Below, in pieces: positions 9,841 through 17,599 of a DNA stretch of 62,108 nt. The notes beneath the pieces are model-generated. The model ran no database searches. It was not told the DNA's origin and saw only the letters and a list, made by a program, of their open reading frames with translations. Source of the stretch: Chromatiales bacterium (lineage in GTDB: Bacteria; Pseudomonadota; Gammaproteobacteria; SpSt-1174). The DNA lies in assembly GCA_014762505.1 (NCBI GenBank), contig JABURS010000040.1, forward strand, positions 1-62,108. Direction: 5' to 3'. The number at the start of each line of letters is the position of its first letter. Position 1 is the stretch's first letter. Made by a program: the position numbers and the translations under genes.

Positions 9841-10542
9841 TCACCTGTATCCTCTTCCTCTGACGTTGATCTCATACTTCAGCTCTTGCTGCAACAGGTC
9901 GTTGAGTCGCGGCCCGACCTTGCGCTGAATGTCCGACGTCACTTCGCCTACCCCCTGCAGCTCGATACGGTCCTCGCGAATGGGCAGGTTTGGCGACCAC
10001 GCACGCGGGCTGCGATGAGTGAGAACGGATGCCCGCTGGAAGCTGCTAAGGCGGCCGTCGCGCATAGTGGCGACAAAGCTGCCGGGGAATGAGTGGCGCC
10101 CGACACGGGTGCCGTTCCTTGTCTGGCGGACCTTCCCCAGGTTAGAGACGGTATAGTCCTTTGCCCCCACCCACACGCTGCCAGCGGTGCCGGTGCGGCG
10201 GTTCGGCATCCGCATGAATAGCCGCTTTGTCTTGAAGCGGCCACGCCCGAGAAGCGCGCCGACAGGCAGTTGATTGCGGTGGGCGATTCCTCGGGCGGCA
10301 TGCGTATTGGCCCAACGGGTTGTTTTGCGAACGGCCCGGCCCAGGGCGCGATTTACCTCACGTTCCAGTCCTTGCAGGTCGCGCGAGACATTCCTTGCGC
10401 TGAATTCATCGACCTCGGTCCAGACACGAAACGTCCGAAGTCCGCGAGCGGTATCCCGCTGAGCGCGCATCAGCTTGGTTTTTACATAGACTTTCAAGAA
10501 AGCCTTGTAAGACATATAAACCATTGGCCTGAGCCAAATCAT
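9841..10542 (-). CDS. Phage minor tail protein Z-like protein
   Basis: The product is up to 233 residues, very basic, with a helical N-terminal half (NVSRDLQGLEREVNRALGRAVRKTTRWANT) and a beta-rich middle (GSVWVGAKDYTVSNLG, then RHSFPGSFVATMRDGR), then a helix ending in QRKVGPRLNDLLQQELKYEI. This layout fits the prophage minor tail protein Z family, which acts at tail completion or head-tail joining. The start is uncertain: the ATG at 10542 has a weak GAGG upstream and in-frame ATGs follow. It is the last gene before the operon terminator, with no other tail gene nearby. Confidence 0.6.
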   Translation of the reverse strand: MIWLRPMVYMSYKAFLKVYVKTKLMRAQRDTARGLRTFRVWTEVDEFSARNVSRDLQGLEREVNRALGRAVRKTTRWANTHAARGIAHRNQLPVGALLGRGRFKTKRLFMRMPNRRTGTAGSVWVGAKDYTVSNLGKVRQTRNGTRVGRHSFPGSFVATMRDGRLSSFQRASVLTHRSPRAWSPNLPIREDRIELQGVGEVTSDIQRKVGPRLNDLLQQELKYEINVRGRGYR

Positions 10543-10684
10543 GCCGACACGCCCTCATGTACCGAAAAAGGTGCTGCTCATGCCACCTGCAAACCCCAGG
10601 GTTTAGACACACAGGCGTCCGGGGAACAGCGCCCGCCATTGGCGGCCCGGTGCCGGCTCAACCATACCGGCTTTAAGATCAGGC

Positions 10685-12628
10685 TTACGCGCCCTCGTTG
10701 CGGACCAGGCCGCGCCAATCCAGCACGGCGGCACCCACATCGAGGCGGCACTTGATTTCGAGCACGTCGCGCACGAAGGCGTCGCGCTGCTCGATCGTCG
10801 CGCCCTGGCCATCCAGGCGGGCCACTTCGATGGTGTCGTACATCACCGGATCGGCGGCCAGATACCAGGCCGTGGTGGAGTCGTCATCGAGACGGGCATC
10901 GACCACCACCACCAGGCGGCGCACCCATTCGGGCACCGCGTTGCTGGTGGCGCTCGGCTGGATCGAGGCCAGCAGCTGCTCGGCCTTGGTTTCGAGGGCG
11001 GCCGGCACGAGCAGATAACGCGGGGTGATGTTCAGCGCCCCCTCGCCCTGCAGGCCCTTCTGCAGGCGCATCAGCTTGCGGGCTTCGCCCAGGCTATCCA
11101 CGCTCAGGGCGGCGGCAGTGCCTTCGTTGGCATGGGCAACGCTAAACAGGGCGTTGGTGTCACGCATGGCCGGGTTGTTGATGAGCAGCGAGTAGACGGC
11201 ATCCGCTTCGCGGCGGGCGGCGGCCTGGCCCAGCGCAAACGGCACGCGGGACAGCTCGCCCAGGTCGTCATTCACCAGCGCCTGCCGGCTGATGCCCAGA
11301 ATGCGGCCGAAGGTCTCGAGGCGGATCGGCTCGGCGGCATCGGTCAGGGCACCAAAGGTGTATTCGGCGCCCTCCTTGACCTTCGACAGGCCCGGGGCCT
11401 CGCTCAGTGCCACGCGCTTGGCTTCCTTGAAGTCCGGCAGCTCGCCGGAACGCGTCCAGATCCGGTGGGTCGCGGCCTCTGATTCCTGCATGCCGGTGAT
11501 CAGCGCCTTGTTCGCGACGTTGCTCAGAAGCTCCGGCATGTCGGAGGTGGTAAGCGCTGCCTGGATGATTTCGGCCTTGCTCTGGCCACGGGTGGAGCGG
11601 CCACGCTGGGAGAGCAGCGTCCCGGCGATCTCCACGGCACCCATGCCGCGCACATCGCGGGCGGCCGGGTGCGGGTTCTTGACCGGCACACCGAAGCGCA
11701 TCAGCAGGCCATCGGTGACGGCCGCCTTGAATTCGCTCTCGCGGCGGTCATAGCCCATGCTGATGGACGGCGGGTCACTGGCCAGGGGCTCGCAGCCTTC
11801 GCCCATCTTGGCGAGCAGTTTCTCGCGGACATGGTCCACCGACAGGCGGGTGTCGGCCATCACGTCGTTGTACAGGTCCTGATACTGACCACGGATGAGG
11901 AACGGCTGAAAGATCGTGCGGATCTCGTCGTTACGCGCCTGAATGCGGGCCCTCACTTCGGCCTCGGTGGTGGCGACGACTTCCGGTTTCTTGGGCGTGT
12001 TGGGCTCCACGCCGGGGGTATGGGTTTGGGTCTCGGGCATTGGGGTACTCCTTGTGCGTTTCGGGGGGTTGTCGAAGCGGGACAGATCGAGGGACGCGGC
12101 AATCGCCAGGGGGGCGGCGATCTCGTCCACGAATCCCGCTTTCAGGGCTTCATCGGCATCAAGCCAGGTCTCGGCAGCCAGCAGCGCCTGCAGCTCGGAG
12201 GTCTTCCCCTTCCAGCGGCGGGCATACGCCTTCAACATGGCGTCGCGGTGTTTGTCCAGGGTGTCGGCCAGGCGGCGCAGCTCCGTGGCGTTGCCGGTGG
12301 CGCTGGTCCAGGGATCGTGGATCATGAACAGGGCATTCTCGGCCATCACGATCCAGTCACCGGCCATCGCCAGCAGACTGGCACTGCTCGCGGCCAGGCC
12401 GTCGATATGCACCTCGACCGTGGCGGAGTGACTGCGCAGAGCGTTGAATGCGGCCAGGGCTTCGGTGACTGCACCACCGGGCGAGTTGATACGCAGTGTG
12501 ATTGTCCTGACGTTCGGGGCGGCATTGATCCGCTCCACCATCTGCGCAGCAAACCCTGAGTCGATGTCGGCATAGACGACGATTTCCAGGGCGTTGGCTT
12601 GTGCCTTGATTTCGTTTTGTGCGTTCAT
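10685..12628 (-). CDS. Prohead protease-major capsid protein fusion
   Basis: The 647-residue protein has a ClpP/S14-like protease at about residues 15-190 (RINSPGGAV at 47-55; nucleophile region DGLAASSAS with Ser81; His104 in MIHDP), a Pro/Thr-rich linker at about 195-215, a charged scaffold-like stretch to about 300, and a C-terminal major capsid domain at about 310-647 resembling the Mu gpT group. Such fusions are known in tailed phages: the protease matures the prohead and frees the capsid subunit. An internal ribosome site at codon 197 may add a protease-free product. No portal or terminase gene lies beside it, unlike in complete prophages. Confidence 0.85.
   Translation of the reverse strand: MNAQNEIKAQANALEIVVYADIDSGFAAQMVERINAAPNVRTITLRINSPGGAVTEALAAFNALRSHSATVEVHIDGLAASSASLLAMAGDWIVMAENALFMIHDPWTSATGNATELRRLADTLDKHRDAMLKAYARRWKGKTSELQALLAAETWLDADEALKAGFVDEIAAPLAIAASLDLSRFDNPPKRTRSTPMPETQTHTPGVEPNTPKKPEVVATTEAEVRARIQARNDEIRTIFQPFLIRGQYQDLYNDVMADTRLSVDHVREKLLAKMGEGCEPLASDPPSISMGYDRRESEFKAAVTDGLLMRFGVPVKNPHPAARDVRGMGAVEIAGTLLSQRGRSTRGQSKAEIIQAALTTSDMPELLSNVANKALITGMQESEAATHRIWTRSGELPDFKEAKRVALSEAPGLSKVKEGAEYTFGALTDAAEPIRLETFGRILGISRQALVNDDLGELSRVPFALGQAAARREADAVYSLLINNPAMRDTNALFSVAHANEGTAAALSVDSLGEARKLMRLQKGLQGEGALNITPRYLLVPAALETKAEQLLASIQPSATSNAVPEWVRRLVVVVDARLDDDSTTAWYLAADPVMYDTIEVARLDGQGATIEQRDAFVRDVLEIKCRLDVGAAVLDWRGLVRNEGA
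12038..12053 (-). promoter_or_regulatory. Internal ribosome-binding site and ATG inside the protease-capsid gene
   Basis: On the minus strand AAGGAG (12048-12053), a 7-base spacer and ATG (12038-12040) occur in frame at codon 197, just after the protease domain. Initiation there would give a 451-residue scaffold-capsid protein. The arrangement parallels lambda C/Nu3, where a shorter scaffold protein is nested in the protease gene. Confidence 0.6.
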
Positions 12629-12667
12629 GCCCTCAAGGTAGGTGGGCCTTCACTGGATGAAAACAGC

Positions 12668-13117
12668 CTATTTCTTTCGACAGCACGCCATGATGTGGTC
12701 GGGGTCCTCGGGCACACGTTCGTTCGCCTGAAACGCACAGAATAGCGCCCGCTGTAATTCGTCCAGACTCTCGGGTGGTTCTTCGTGGTGGCGGATACGC
12801 GGCCACTTGCGACGGAAGCGTTTCACCGCATCGGCCAGGTAATTGGCACGCCAGCGAACCGGCCGCCATTGTCCGTCGTGCGCATACTCAAGGGCCGCCA
12901 TCAAAGCGGCGTTGCGTCGCTCCATCGCCTTCTGGGTCTCGAAGGACCGGATACCACGGCCACGCAACCCGAGTACCACATCGAGCGGGCGACGACCGCC
13001 CTCGTCCAGGTATTCGGCGATCCCGTCGCGCATCCATTCTGCTACATCGTCAGGCACCGGCCGCCCGGCCTCGAGGGCGGTCATGAGCCGGCACAAACGA
13101 TTGCGGGGTGTCATCAC
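12668..13117 (-). CDS. Unknown 149-residue element protein
   Basis: The protein is soluble and rich in Arg, Glu and Trp (VRWRANYLADAVKRFRRKWPRIR near residue 87) and probably all-helical. It starts with ATGA overlapping the stop of the 80-residue gene, so the two are translationally coupled. It lies 39 bases before the protease-capsid gene, where a complete prophage would have the large terminase and portal; at this size it is neither. I do not recognise a family. Confidence 0.6.
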   Translation of the reverse strand: MMTPRNRLCRLMTALEAGRPVPDDVAEWMRDGIAEYLDEGGRRPLDVVLGLRGRGIRSFETQKAMERRNAALMAALEYAHDGQWRPVRWRANYLADAVKRFRRKWPRIRHHEEPPESLDELQRALFCAFQANERVPEDPDHIMACCRKK

Positions 13118-13356
13118 TGCAACCTCGGCAACGTGAGCGGGGCGCGTGCATAGGCCGCCGTCACCGCGAGGACTTCATTCAGCGTGCCGTCGCGTGCCTC
13201 AGCGGTCGGGCTGCACACCTGCACCAGCTGCCCCAGCCCCTGAGCGAGCGCCACGGCCAGGACATCGGTAGACCAGCCACGCGAAGCGGCCAGCGCCACG
13301 ACTTCACTCCATACTTCGTCGACCTGTTGCACGGGGTTCTTTGTCTGTTCGGTCAT
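13114..13356 (-). CDS. Unknown 80-residue element protein
   Basis: The small, probably helical protein begins MTEQTKNPVQQVDEVWSEV, and its stop overlaps the next start by four bases (ATGA). Upstream AAATCAACC offers no strong ribosome site; the ATG at 13356 is the first plausible start. It belongs to the minus-strand packaging/capsid operon. No recognisable domain. Confidence 0.5.
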   Translation of the reverse strand: MTEQTKNPVQQVDEVWSEVVALAASRGWSTDVLAVALAQGLGQLVQVCSPTAEARDGTLNEVLAVTAAYARAPLTLPRLQ

Positions 13357-13389
13357 TGGTTGATTTCTCCGGCTTGAGTGATTGAATGA

Positions 13390-13488
13390 TTACGAACGGG
13401 TACGGCCATGGCGGCGGTTATCGCGGATTGCGTCACGCAAGACCACGCGGCGCAGCTTGCGGTAACGCTTGCGGTTAAATCGGGCCAT
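13390..13488 (-). CDS. 32-residue very basic peptide
   Basis: The peptide starts MARFNRKRYRKLRRVVLRD and is about 40 percent Arg/Lys. Its ATG is preceded by a strong GAGGAGGG eight bases upstream and overlaps the end of the Nu1-like gene by 14 bases, which suggests coupled translation. It could bind nucleic acid or be a capsid accessory peptide; function is unknown. The ribosome site is the main evidence that it is a gene. Confidence 0.45.
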   Translation of the reverse strand: MARFNRKRYRKLRRVVLRDAIRDNRRHGRTRS

Positions 13489-14086
13489 CAGAATCACCCT
13501 CCTCACAATATTCAAAGGCCCGCCCAAGAGCGGCTGACTCCATACCGTCGAGATCAGATGGTGCCTTTTCGGCTCGCTCCGAGGCCTCCTCATAAAGCTG
13601 GTCCAGAAGCTCCCGCCATTCGTCAGAACCGTTCGTGGCGCGAAGCTCGGCCTCTCGCTCTCCGACGATCACATCCAGGTTGTCCGCCAGGGCCATGAAG
13701 AAGCCTTCGCTCGCTTTGGCCTTCTCGAGCTCACGCTCGGCTTTGTCGGCCCGCGCCCCCTCTCCCTCCAGCTGATCGCGCAGGGAGCCAAGCTGCTCAC
13801 GCAGCGAACCCACGTCATCGAGCAGCGGCTTCAGCAATCGGGCCCGCAGCCGGCGCGGGTCCGATCTCGCCAGGATTTGCCTGGCCGCTTCGCTCGGATT
13901 CACCCGGCCATCGGCATGAAGTGTCACCTTGCCGTTCTTCACCCACCGGGAAACCGTCTGCCGGCTCACGCCGAAGATCCGCGCCAGCTCCGCCGGCAGC
14001 ACACGAACCCGGGTATCGCCAGCCGGCAAAAGTGACAGGGGCTCGGCGGTCTGATCTCTATCGTCTTGTTCTGGCGTTGATGTCAC
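13475..14086 (-). CDS. HTH-coiled-coil protein, Nu1-like small terminase or regulator
   Basis: The 203-residue protein has a winged or AlpA-type helix-turn-helix at residues about 28-65 (LARIFGVSRQTVSRWVKNG, then a DGRVNPSEAARQI wing), a long coiled coil at about 85-135 (SLREQLGSLRDQLEGEGARADKAE) and an acidic tail. Phage Nu1-type small terminases share the order of DNA-binding head and oligomerising coil, so DNA recognition for packaging is possible; a transcription factor is an alternative. It follows the iteron-like region and precedes the small capsid-operon genes. Confidence 0.6.
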   Translation of the reverse strand: MTSTPEQDDRDQTAEPLSLLPAGDTRVRVLPAELARIFGVSRQTVSRWVKNGKVTLHADGRVNPSEAARQILARSDPRRLRARLLKPLLDDVGSLREQLGSLRDQLEGEGARADKAERELEKAKASEGFFMALADNLDVIVGEREAELRATNGSDEWRELLDQLYEEASERAEKAPSDLDGMESAALGRAFEYCEEGDSDGPI

Positions 14087-14207
14087 GGTGTCAATCTCTC
14101 CGTCACGTGTTCACTATGCTTCAGGGCTAAAACCTGGCGAAATTCCGCGCCGCCGTCGACCCGCCTGCTGGCGAAGTCGGGAAGGACCCGCGGCGGGATC
14201 GAGGCTT

Positions 14208-14317
14208 GCGGGTAAATGCGGGTAAAAGCGGGGTGGTTTCACTCTCTTTACTTAATTTGTCACTGACACTTTTCTCACGTAGGGATAAATAACCCCAAAT
14301 TACCCGCATTACCCCGC
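14208..14317. other. Iteron-like repeats and AT-rich core: candidate replication origin
   Basis: GCGGGTAA occurs at 14208-14215 and 14218-14225, ten bases apart, with GCGGGGT at 14228-14234. The complementary copies TTACCCGC (14300-14307) and TTACCCCGC (14309-14317) face them across a 65-bp AT-rich stretch. Phased direct copies plus inverted copies around an AT-rich core, next to an ATPase gene, look like a replication origin of an integrated element. An operator for the divergent-facing repeats cannot be excluded. The 237-bp gap 14087-14323 holds no gene that I can see. Confidence 0.5.
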
Positions 14318-14323
14318 AACCCA

Positions 14324-15886
14324 TCATGCGGACCTCACCAACCAGCGAGCCACCTTCTGGTGGCTGTCGCCCTCGATGCGCAGCAGCTGCAGGCCGTCGA
14401 CGATCCTGTCCCGGTGTCGACGCAGCCAGCCACCCAGGCGACGACCGCTGATACGCTCGGCACAAACCACCTCGACGGCGTCATGCAGATCGGGGTAAGC
14501 ATGACGCCCAGTGCCGTCGAACTCCTGAGCGGACCGGATGATCTCGGCCACGGTTACCCCGTGCTCACCGAACGCGGCCCGGATATTGGTGAGCAGGTTG
14601 CGGGCTGACTCGAGGTCGGGATCGTCGTCACGCAGGCGCTCGGCAGGGCCGAGAGGGTCGGGGAGTCCCAGCCAGCAAAGCGGGCGGCGGACCATGCGGT
14701 CCCACTCCGAAAAGCCGGCGTATGCCTGTAGGTCATCAATAGCGGGCTCACCTGCCGCACGGTAGGCCATGGGCAGCGTGAGGGCCGCACGCAGCAGCTC
14801 CCCGCGGTTGTCTGCCGCCCATGCCAGGAGGTCACGGGGGAAGCGTCGACGCTCAGGGCGCTCGACGCCAGCATCCAGCCGGATCAGCACGGTACGGCGG
14901 CGCAGGTCACCTATCACCGCCAGGTTGTTCCCGGTGGCGGCAATCAAAGCCTGAGTGGGTATCGAGAGCATCGAGGAACCACCCAGCGGGCGCAGTCTCA
15001 CGGTCGGCTGAGTGGCCACCTGGCACAGCAGATCCCCATCGAGGGGGCGCTCGACGTTATCCAGGGCGATGAGCGGGTCACCGGCCAGCAGCGCAGCCGC
15101 GAGTCGCTTCTCGGCTTCGGACGGGTCTCTCCCAAGGCTTAGCACCGCAGGCCGGCGCCCCTGAGCAATCACCGATGCCAGGTCGACCGAATAGGATTTC
15201 CCGGTACCGGGCGTTGGCGCCGTGACCGCATAGATGGGGGCGGAAGGAATCGAGCGACGAATCACGGCGGTGATGATCATCGAGATCAAGCCCGCTTCGT
15301 CGCTGTCGGTTACGAACGGGAACGAACCCACCGCATCCCTGAGAATCTCTGCAGCCTCGAGGGCCTCCTCCCTGCTCGGTTGGTCGGCTGGCGGCCTCCA
15401 CGCGCTGGGTTCATCCGCCACAAAGATTCCGGACTGCGAGTCATACCCTGCACGCAATAGCCGGAAGTCTGGTGACAACGTGGGGGATTCGGTGACGCCA
15501 TTGAGGCGCGGCACGCGTGGCCAATGCCCACGGGCGAGAATGCCCTCGGCTATGCGGCGCGGACAGTCGATGACCTTCCAATCATTCGACCGTGCGTCGT
15601 AGCGACGGTGAATCGCTGCCCGGGTAGCGAGTTCCGCCACATGAGCAGCATCCACCATATGAATCTGCGGCGAGCCTTCCGGCCGGTGAATTGCTCCGCT
15701 CTGCTTGCCATCCGTGCGATGTATGCGCACCAGTCGACCACCCCACACATAGAGCAGCCCGAGAGCCCGCACAGCATCGAGGGTTTCCTCGATGACCGTC
15801 GGCAGGTCTCCGGCCTCGTGCATAATCATCGGGCGATCGTCGTGCGTGGATGGCCCACCGGTATCATTCACGGCCCGAACCGTCAT
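14324..15886 (-). CDS. P-loop ATPase, probable replication helicase-like protein
   Basis: The 520-residue protein has an N-terminal region of about 200 residues without obvious motifs, then a Walker A (PTPGTGKS, 224-231), a Walker B-like PLIALDN (271-277), a sensor-like AATGNN (316-321) and an arginine-rich LRRRTVLIRL at 328-337. The order fits helicase superfamily 3/AAA+ replication ATPases found in phages and satellites. No primase motif is visible. The start at 15886 overlaps the peptidase-like stop (ATGA). The iteron-like region lies just downstream, which supports a replication role, though this is inference. Confidence 0.7.
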   Translation of the reverse strand: MTVRAVNDTGGPSTHDDRPMIMHEAGDLPTVIEETLDAVRALGLLYVWGGRLVRIHRTDGKQSGAIHRPEGSPQIHMVDAAHVAELATRAAIHRRYDARSNDWKVIDCPRRIAEGILARGHWPRVPRLNGVTESPTLSPDFRLLRAGYDSQSGIFVADEPSAWRPPADQPSREEALEAAEILRDAVGSFPFVTDSDEAGLISMIITAVIRRSIPSAPIYAVTAPTPGTGKSYSVDLASVIAQGRRPAVLSLGRDPSEAEKRLAAALLAGDPLIALDNVERPLDGDLLCQVATQPTVRLRPLGGSSMLSIPTQALIAATGNNLAVIGDLRRRTVLIRLDAGVERPERRRFPRDLLAWAADNRGELLRAALTLPMAYRAAGEPAIDDLQAYAGFSEWDRMVRRPLCWLGLPDPLGPAERLRDDDPDLESARNLLTNIRAAFGEHGVTVAEIIRSAQEFDGTGRHAYPDLHDAVEVVCAERISGRRLGGWLRRHRDRIVDGLQLLRIEGDSHQKVARWLVRSA

Positions 15887-16491
15887 GCACCACCCTCGCT
15901 CAGGAGAGCATTGAGGCGGTCACCAGTTACCCGGCGTTCCGTTTGCAGTACGGCAGCCAGGCGACGCATAGCCGGGCGACGCTTCTTGATCGTCTCGAGG
16001 GTCATCAACAGCAGCTGAGCACCTAGCTCGGTGGTGTCGGCCTTGCTGCTCACCGCTGCCGACTCCACCATAGCGAGCGCTATCTCGATCTCCTCGGCAC
16101 AGGCGACGGAAGGCACACCTATCTCGGTTATCTCGGCCATGAGGCCGGCCAGCGTGACCATGGCTCGCTGCAGGTGTGCGTCCAGGGAGACATGAGGACC
16201 GATCTCCCAATGCTCGCCGGCGTTCGTGAACCCGGCCCATTCACCATTGCGGCGAAAGATACGCACGGACCGGACGGACTCGCCAATCTCGACATAGGCA
16301 ACAGCATGGCCAGCCTCATGCATTGCGGCTTGCCGTCTGGTGCCGAACAGGGCCCGCTCACCAAACGTCCGCGCAATATCGCCGGCCCTGAACAATGCAC
16401 GGCGCTCCATTAACTCCCGCGTCTTGTCATCCATCCCGATGCGGCGCAAGGTGTCGAGGGGAGCCCCCTTGATCGACTCACGCGGGGGCAT
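15883..16491 (-). CDS. M41 (FtsH)-like zinc metallopeptidase domain protein
   Basis: The 202-residue protein carries HEAGH within MHEAGHAVAYVEIG (about residue 57-70), the zinc-binding HExxH motif of peptidase M41, and TLAGLMAEITEIG, matching the AGR.AEE..FG helix of FtsH. Where FtsH supplies an Asp third ligand, this has ACAEEIEIA, so Glu may substitute. The AAA domain is absent. The start at 16491 has GGAG seven bases upstream and overlaps the AlpA-like stop by 14 bases; its own stop overlaps the ATPase start (ATGA). Targets are unknown; cleavage of a regulator is one possibility. Confidence 0.65.
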   Translation of the reverse strand: MPPRESIKGAPLDTLRRIGMDDKTRELMERRALFRAGDIARTFGERALFGTRRQAAMHEAGHAVAYVEIGESVRSVRIFRRNGEWAGFTNAGEHWEIGPHVSLDAHLQRAMVTLAGLMAEITEIGVPSVACAEEIEIALAMVESAAVSSKADTTELGAQLLLMTLETIKKRRPAMRRLAAVLQTERRVTGDRLNALLSEGGA

Positions 16492-16714
16492 TCGTGTGCT
16501 CCATCGTGCGGCTGTTGATGAAGTGCTCCACGTCCGCACGGCGGTACCGGACACGGCCGCCGACTTTCACGAACGGCAGGTTATAGCGACCGGTGGAACG
16601 CCAGACCATGAGCGTGCCGGTCGACACGCCCAGGATCTCGGCCACCTCGTCAGGAGGAAGGAGGGTTAAGGGGTCCTTTTCGGAAAAGGACTTGGTGGTA
16701 TCGTCGGAAGGCAT
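16478..16714 (-). CDS. AlpA/excisionase-like helix-turn-helix protein
   Basis: The 78-residue protein has a MerR-like fold: LLPPDEVAEILGVSTGTLMVWRS recognition helices (about 18-40) and the wing LPFVKVGGRVRYRRADVEHFI (about 46-66). AlpA-type proteins in satellites and islands activate or assist integrase and direct excision. It begins the peptidase-ATPase operon and overlaps the peptidase-like gene by 14 bases. Two inverted repeats lie upstream (16717-16752 and 16783-16818) and could be its operators. Confidence 0.8.
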   Translation of the reverse strand: MPSDDTTKSFSEKDPLTLLPPDEVAEILGVSTGTLMVWRSTGRYNLPFVKVGGRVRYRRADVEHFINSRTMEHTNAPA

Positions 16715-16716
16715 TT

Positions 16717-16752
16717 CCTAACCTCACGTTTGTTCAATCAACGTGGGTTAGG
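16717..16752. promoter_or_regulatory. Inverted repeat upstream of the AlpA-like gene
   Basis: CCTAACCTCACGTT faces AACGTGGGTTAGG across a 9-base spacer; the arms match except for one missing base. The repeat lies three bases before the AlpA-like start codon, a position suited to an autoregulatory operator. Confidence 0.5.
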
Positions 16753-16782
16753 CTGTCACAAGGAATCAACGTAGTGCTGATA

Positions 16783-16818
16783 TTGCCATTTTTACGTAAC
16801 CATGCGTAAAAGTGGCAA
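16783..16818. promoter_or_regulatory. Second inverted repeat between the unknown 258-residue gene and the AlpA-like gene
   Basis: TTGCCATTTTTACG (16783-16796) and CGTAAAAGTGGCAA (16805-16818) match at 13 of 14 positions around an 8-base spacer. There is no T-run for a terminator on the minus strand, so a protein-binding site in the AlpA promoter region is more likely. Confidence 0.5.
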
Positions 16819-16822
16819 TTTG

Positions 16823-17599
16823 CTAGAGGTTCTTCCCGCGGCGACTCGTACCCCTATTTACTTGGGATATGTAGCCATCGCGCACGTCCTCGGCGAGGAT
16901 AATGCTTGTGAGTGCTGCGGCGATTTTGTTGTGTCCTGGCGGTGAGCGAGTATCGTCTGGATCGCGGTCATGGCATGGCCGGGGTCTAAACTGTGCCGGC
17001 ACGTCGGGAGCATAGCCATCGCGCTCCAGCTGCGCCAGGTGATCACCGATGAATCTCACCTGCTCGCTCATGCGCCTCGCTACGAATGGCTTTAACCGAG
17101 AAGACCCGTTGTCGGGCGGCATCACTTCTCCTAGATACCGGTCAAACGCGGGCAATACCTCCTCTTCACGCTCAGTGATCCAGTCGGCAGCGGCGCGGAG
17201 GTATAGCTCAAGCGGGGTGAGATAACCATTATTCGGAGGCCAGGCTCCTCTCTGAACCATTTTTGAGACTGTATTTTCATCCAGGTTATCGCCGATTCGT
17301 GCCCAGACCTCGGCGTCCTCGATAACGTAGGACGATGAAAGCCCGGATGCATCCAATAGGTCCGCAAGGGCACGCATTGCTTTCTGTATTCTACGCTCAG
17401 CCTTGATCGAGTCGGGGGAGTCCATAACTCTCGTGTGATACTCAACAAATACATCCGCACAACGATCAAAAACCCATGGAAGCCCTGCGGCTTGCAGGCG
17501 CTGCATCGCTTCTGCTCCGAGCCTTCCGAGCTCACCACCTGGATCAATCTCTCCAGCCTCAAGAGCGCGGATCGCGGCGCGGTAATCCTCGTCCTTCAT
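16823..17599 (-). CDS. Unknown 258-residue protein coupled to the integrase
   Basis: Its ATG at 17599 overlaps the integrase stop (ATGA), so it is translated with the integrase. The protein is soluble, acidic in the N-terminal two thirds and basic at the C-terminus (GTSRRGKNL), with no membrane segment or recognisable catalytic motif. Trp-rich stretches such as WPPNNGYLTPLELYLRAAADW occur near 122-142. Genes in this position in islands often assist integration or excision, but nothing in the sequence proves it. Confidence 0.6.
   Translation of the reverse strand: MKDEDYRAAIRALEAGEIDPGGELGRLGAEAMQRLQAAGLPWVFDRCADVFVEYHTRVMDSPDSIKAERRIQKAMRALADLLDASGLSSSYVIEDAEVWARIGDNLDENTVSKMVQRGAWPPNNGYLTPLELYLRAAADWITEREEEVLPAFDRYLGEVMPPDNGSSRLKPFVARRMSEQVRFIGDHLAQLERDGYAPDVPAQFRPRPCHDRDPDDTRSPPGHNKIAAALTSIILAEDVRDGYISQVNRGTSRRGKNL

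Noticed and set aside
10603-10812. Short minus-strand frame between the capsid and tail Z-like genes
   Set aside because: It runs out of frame through the capsid gene end, lacks a ribosome site and has no conserved-looking sequence.
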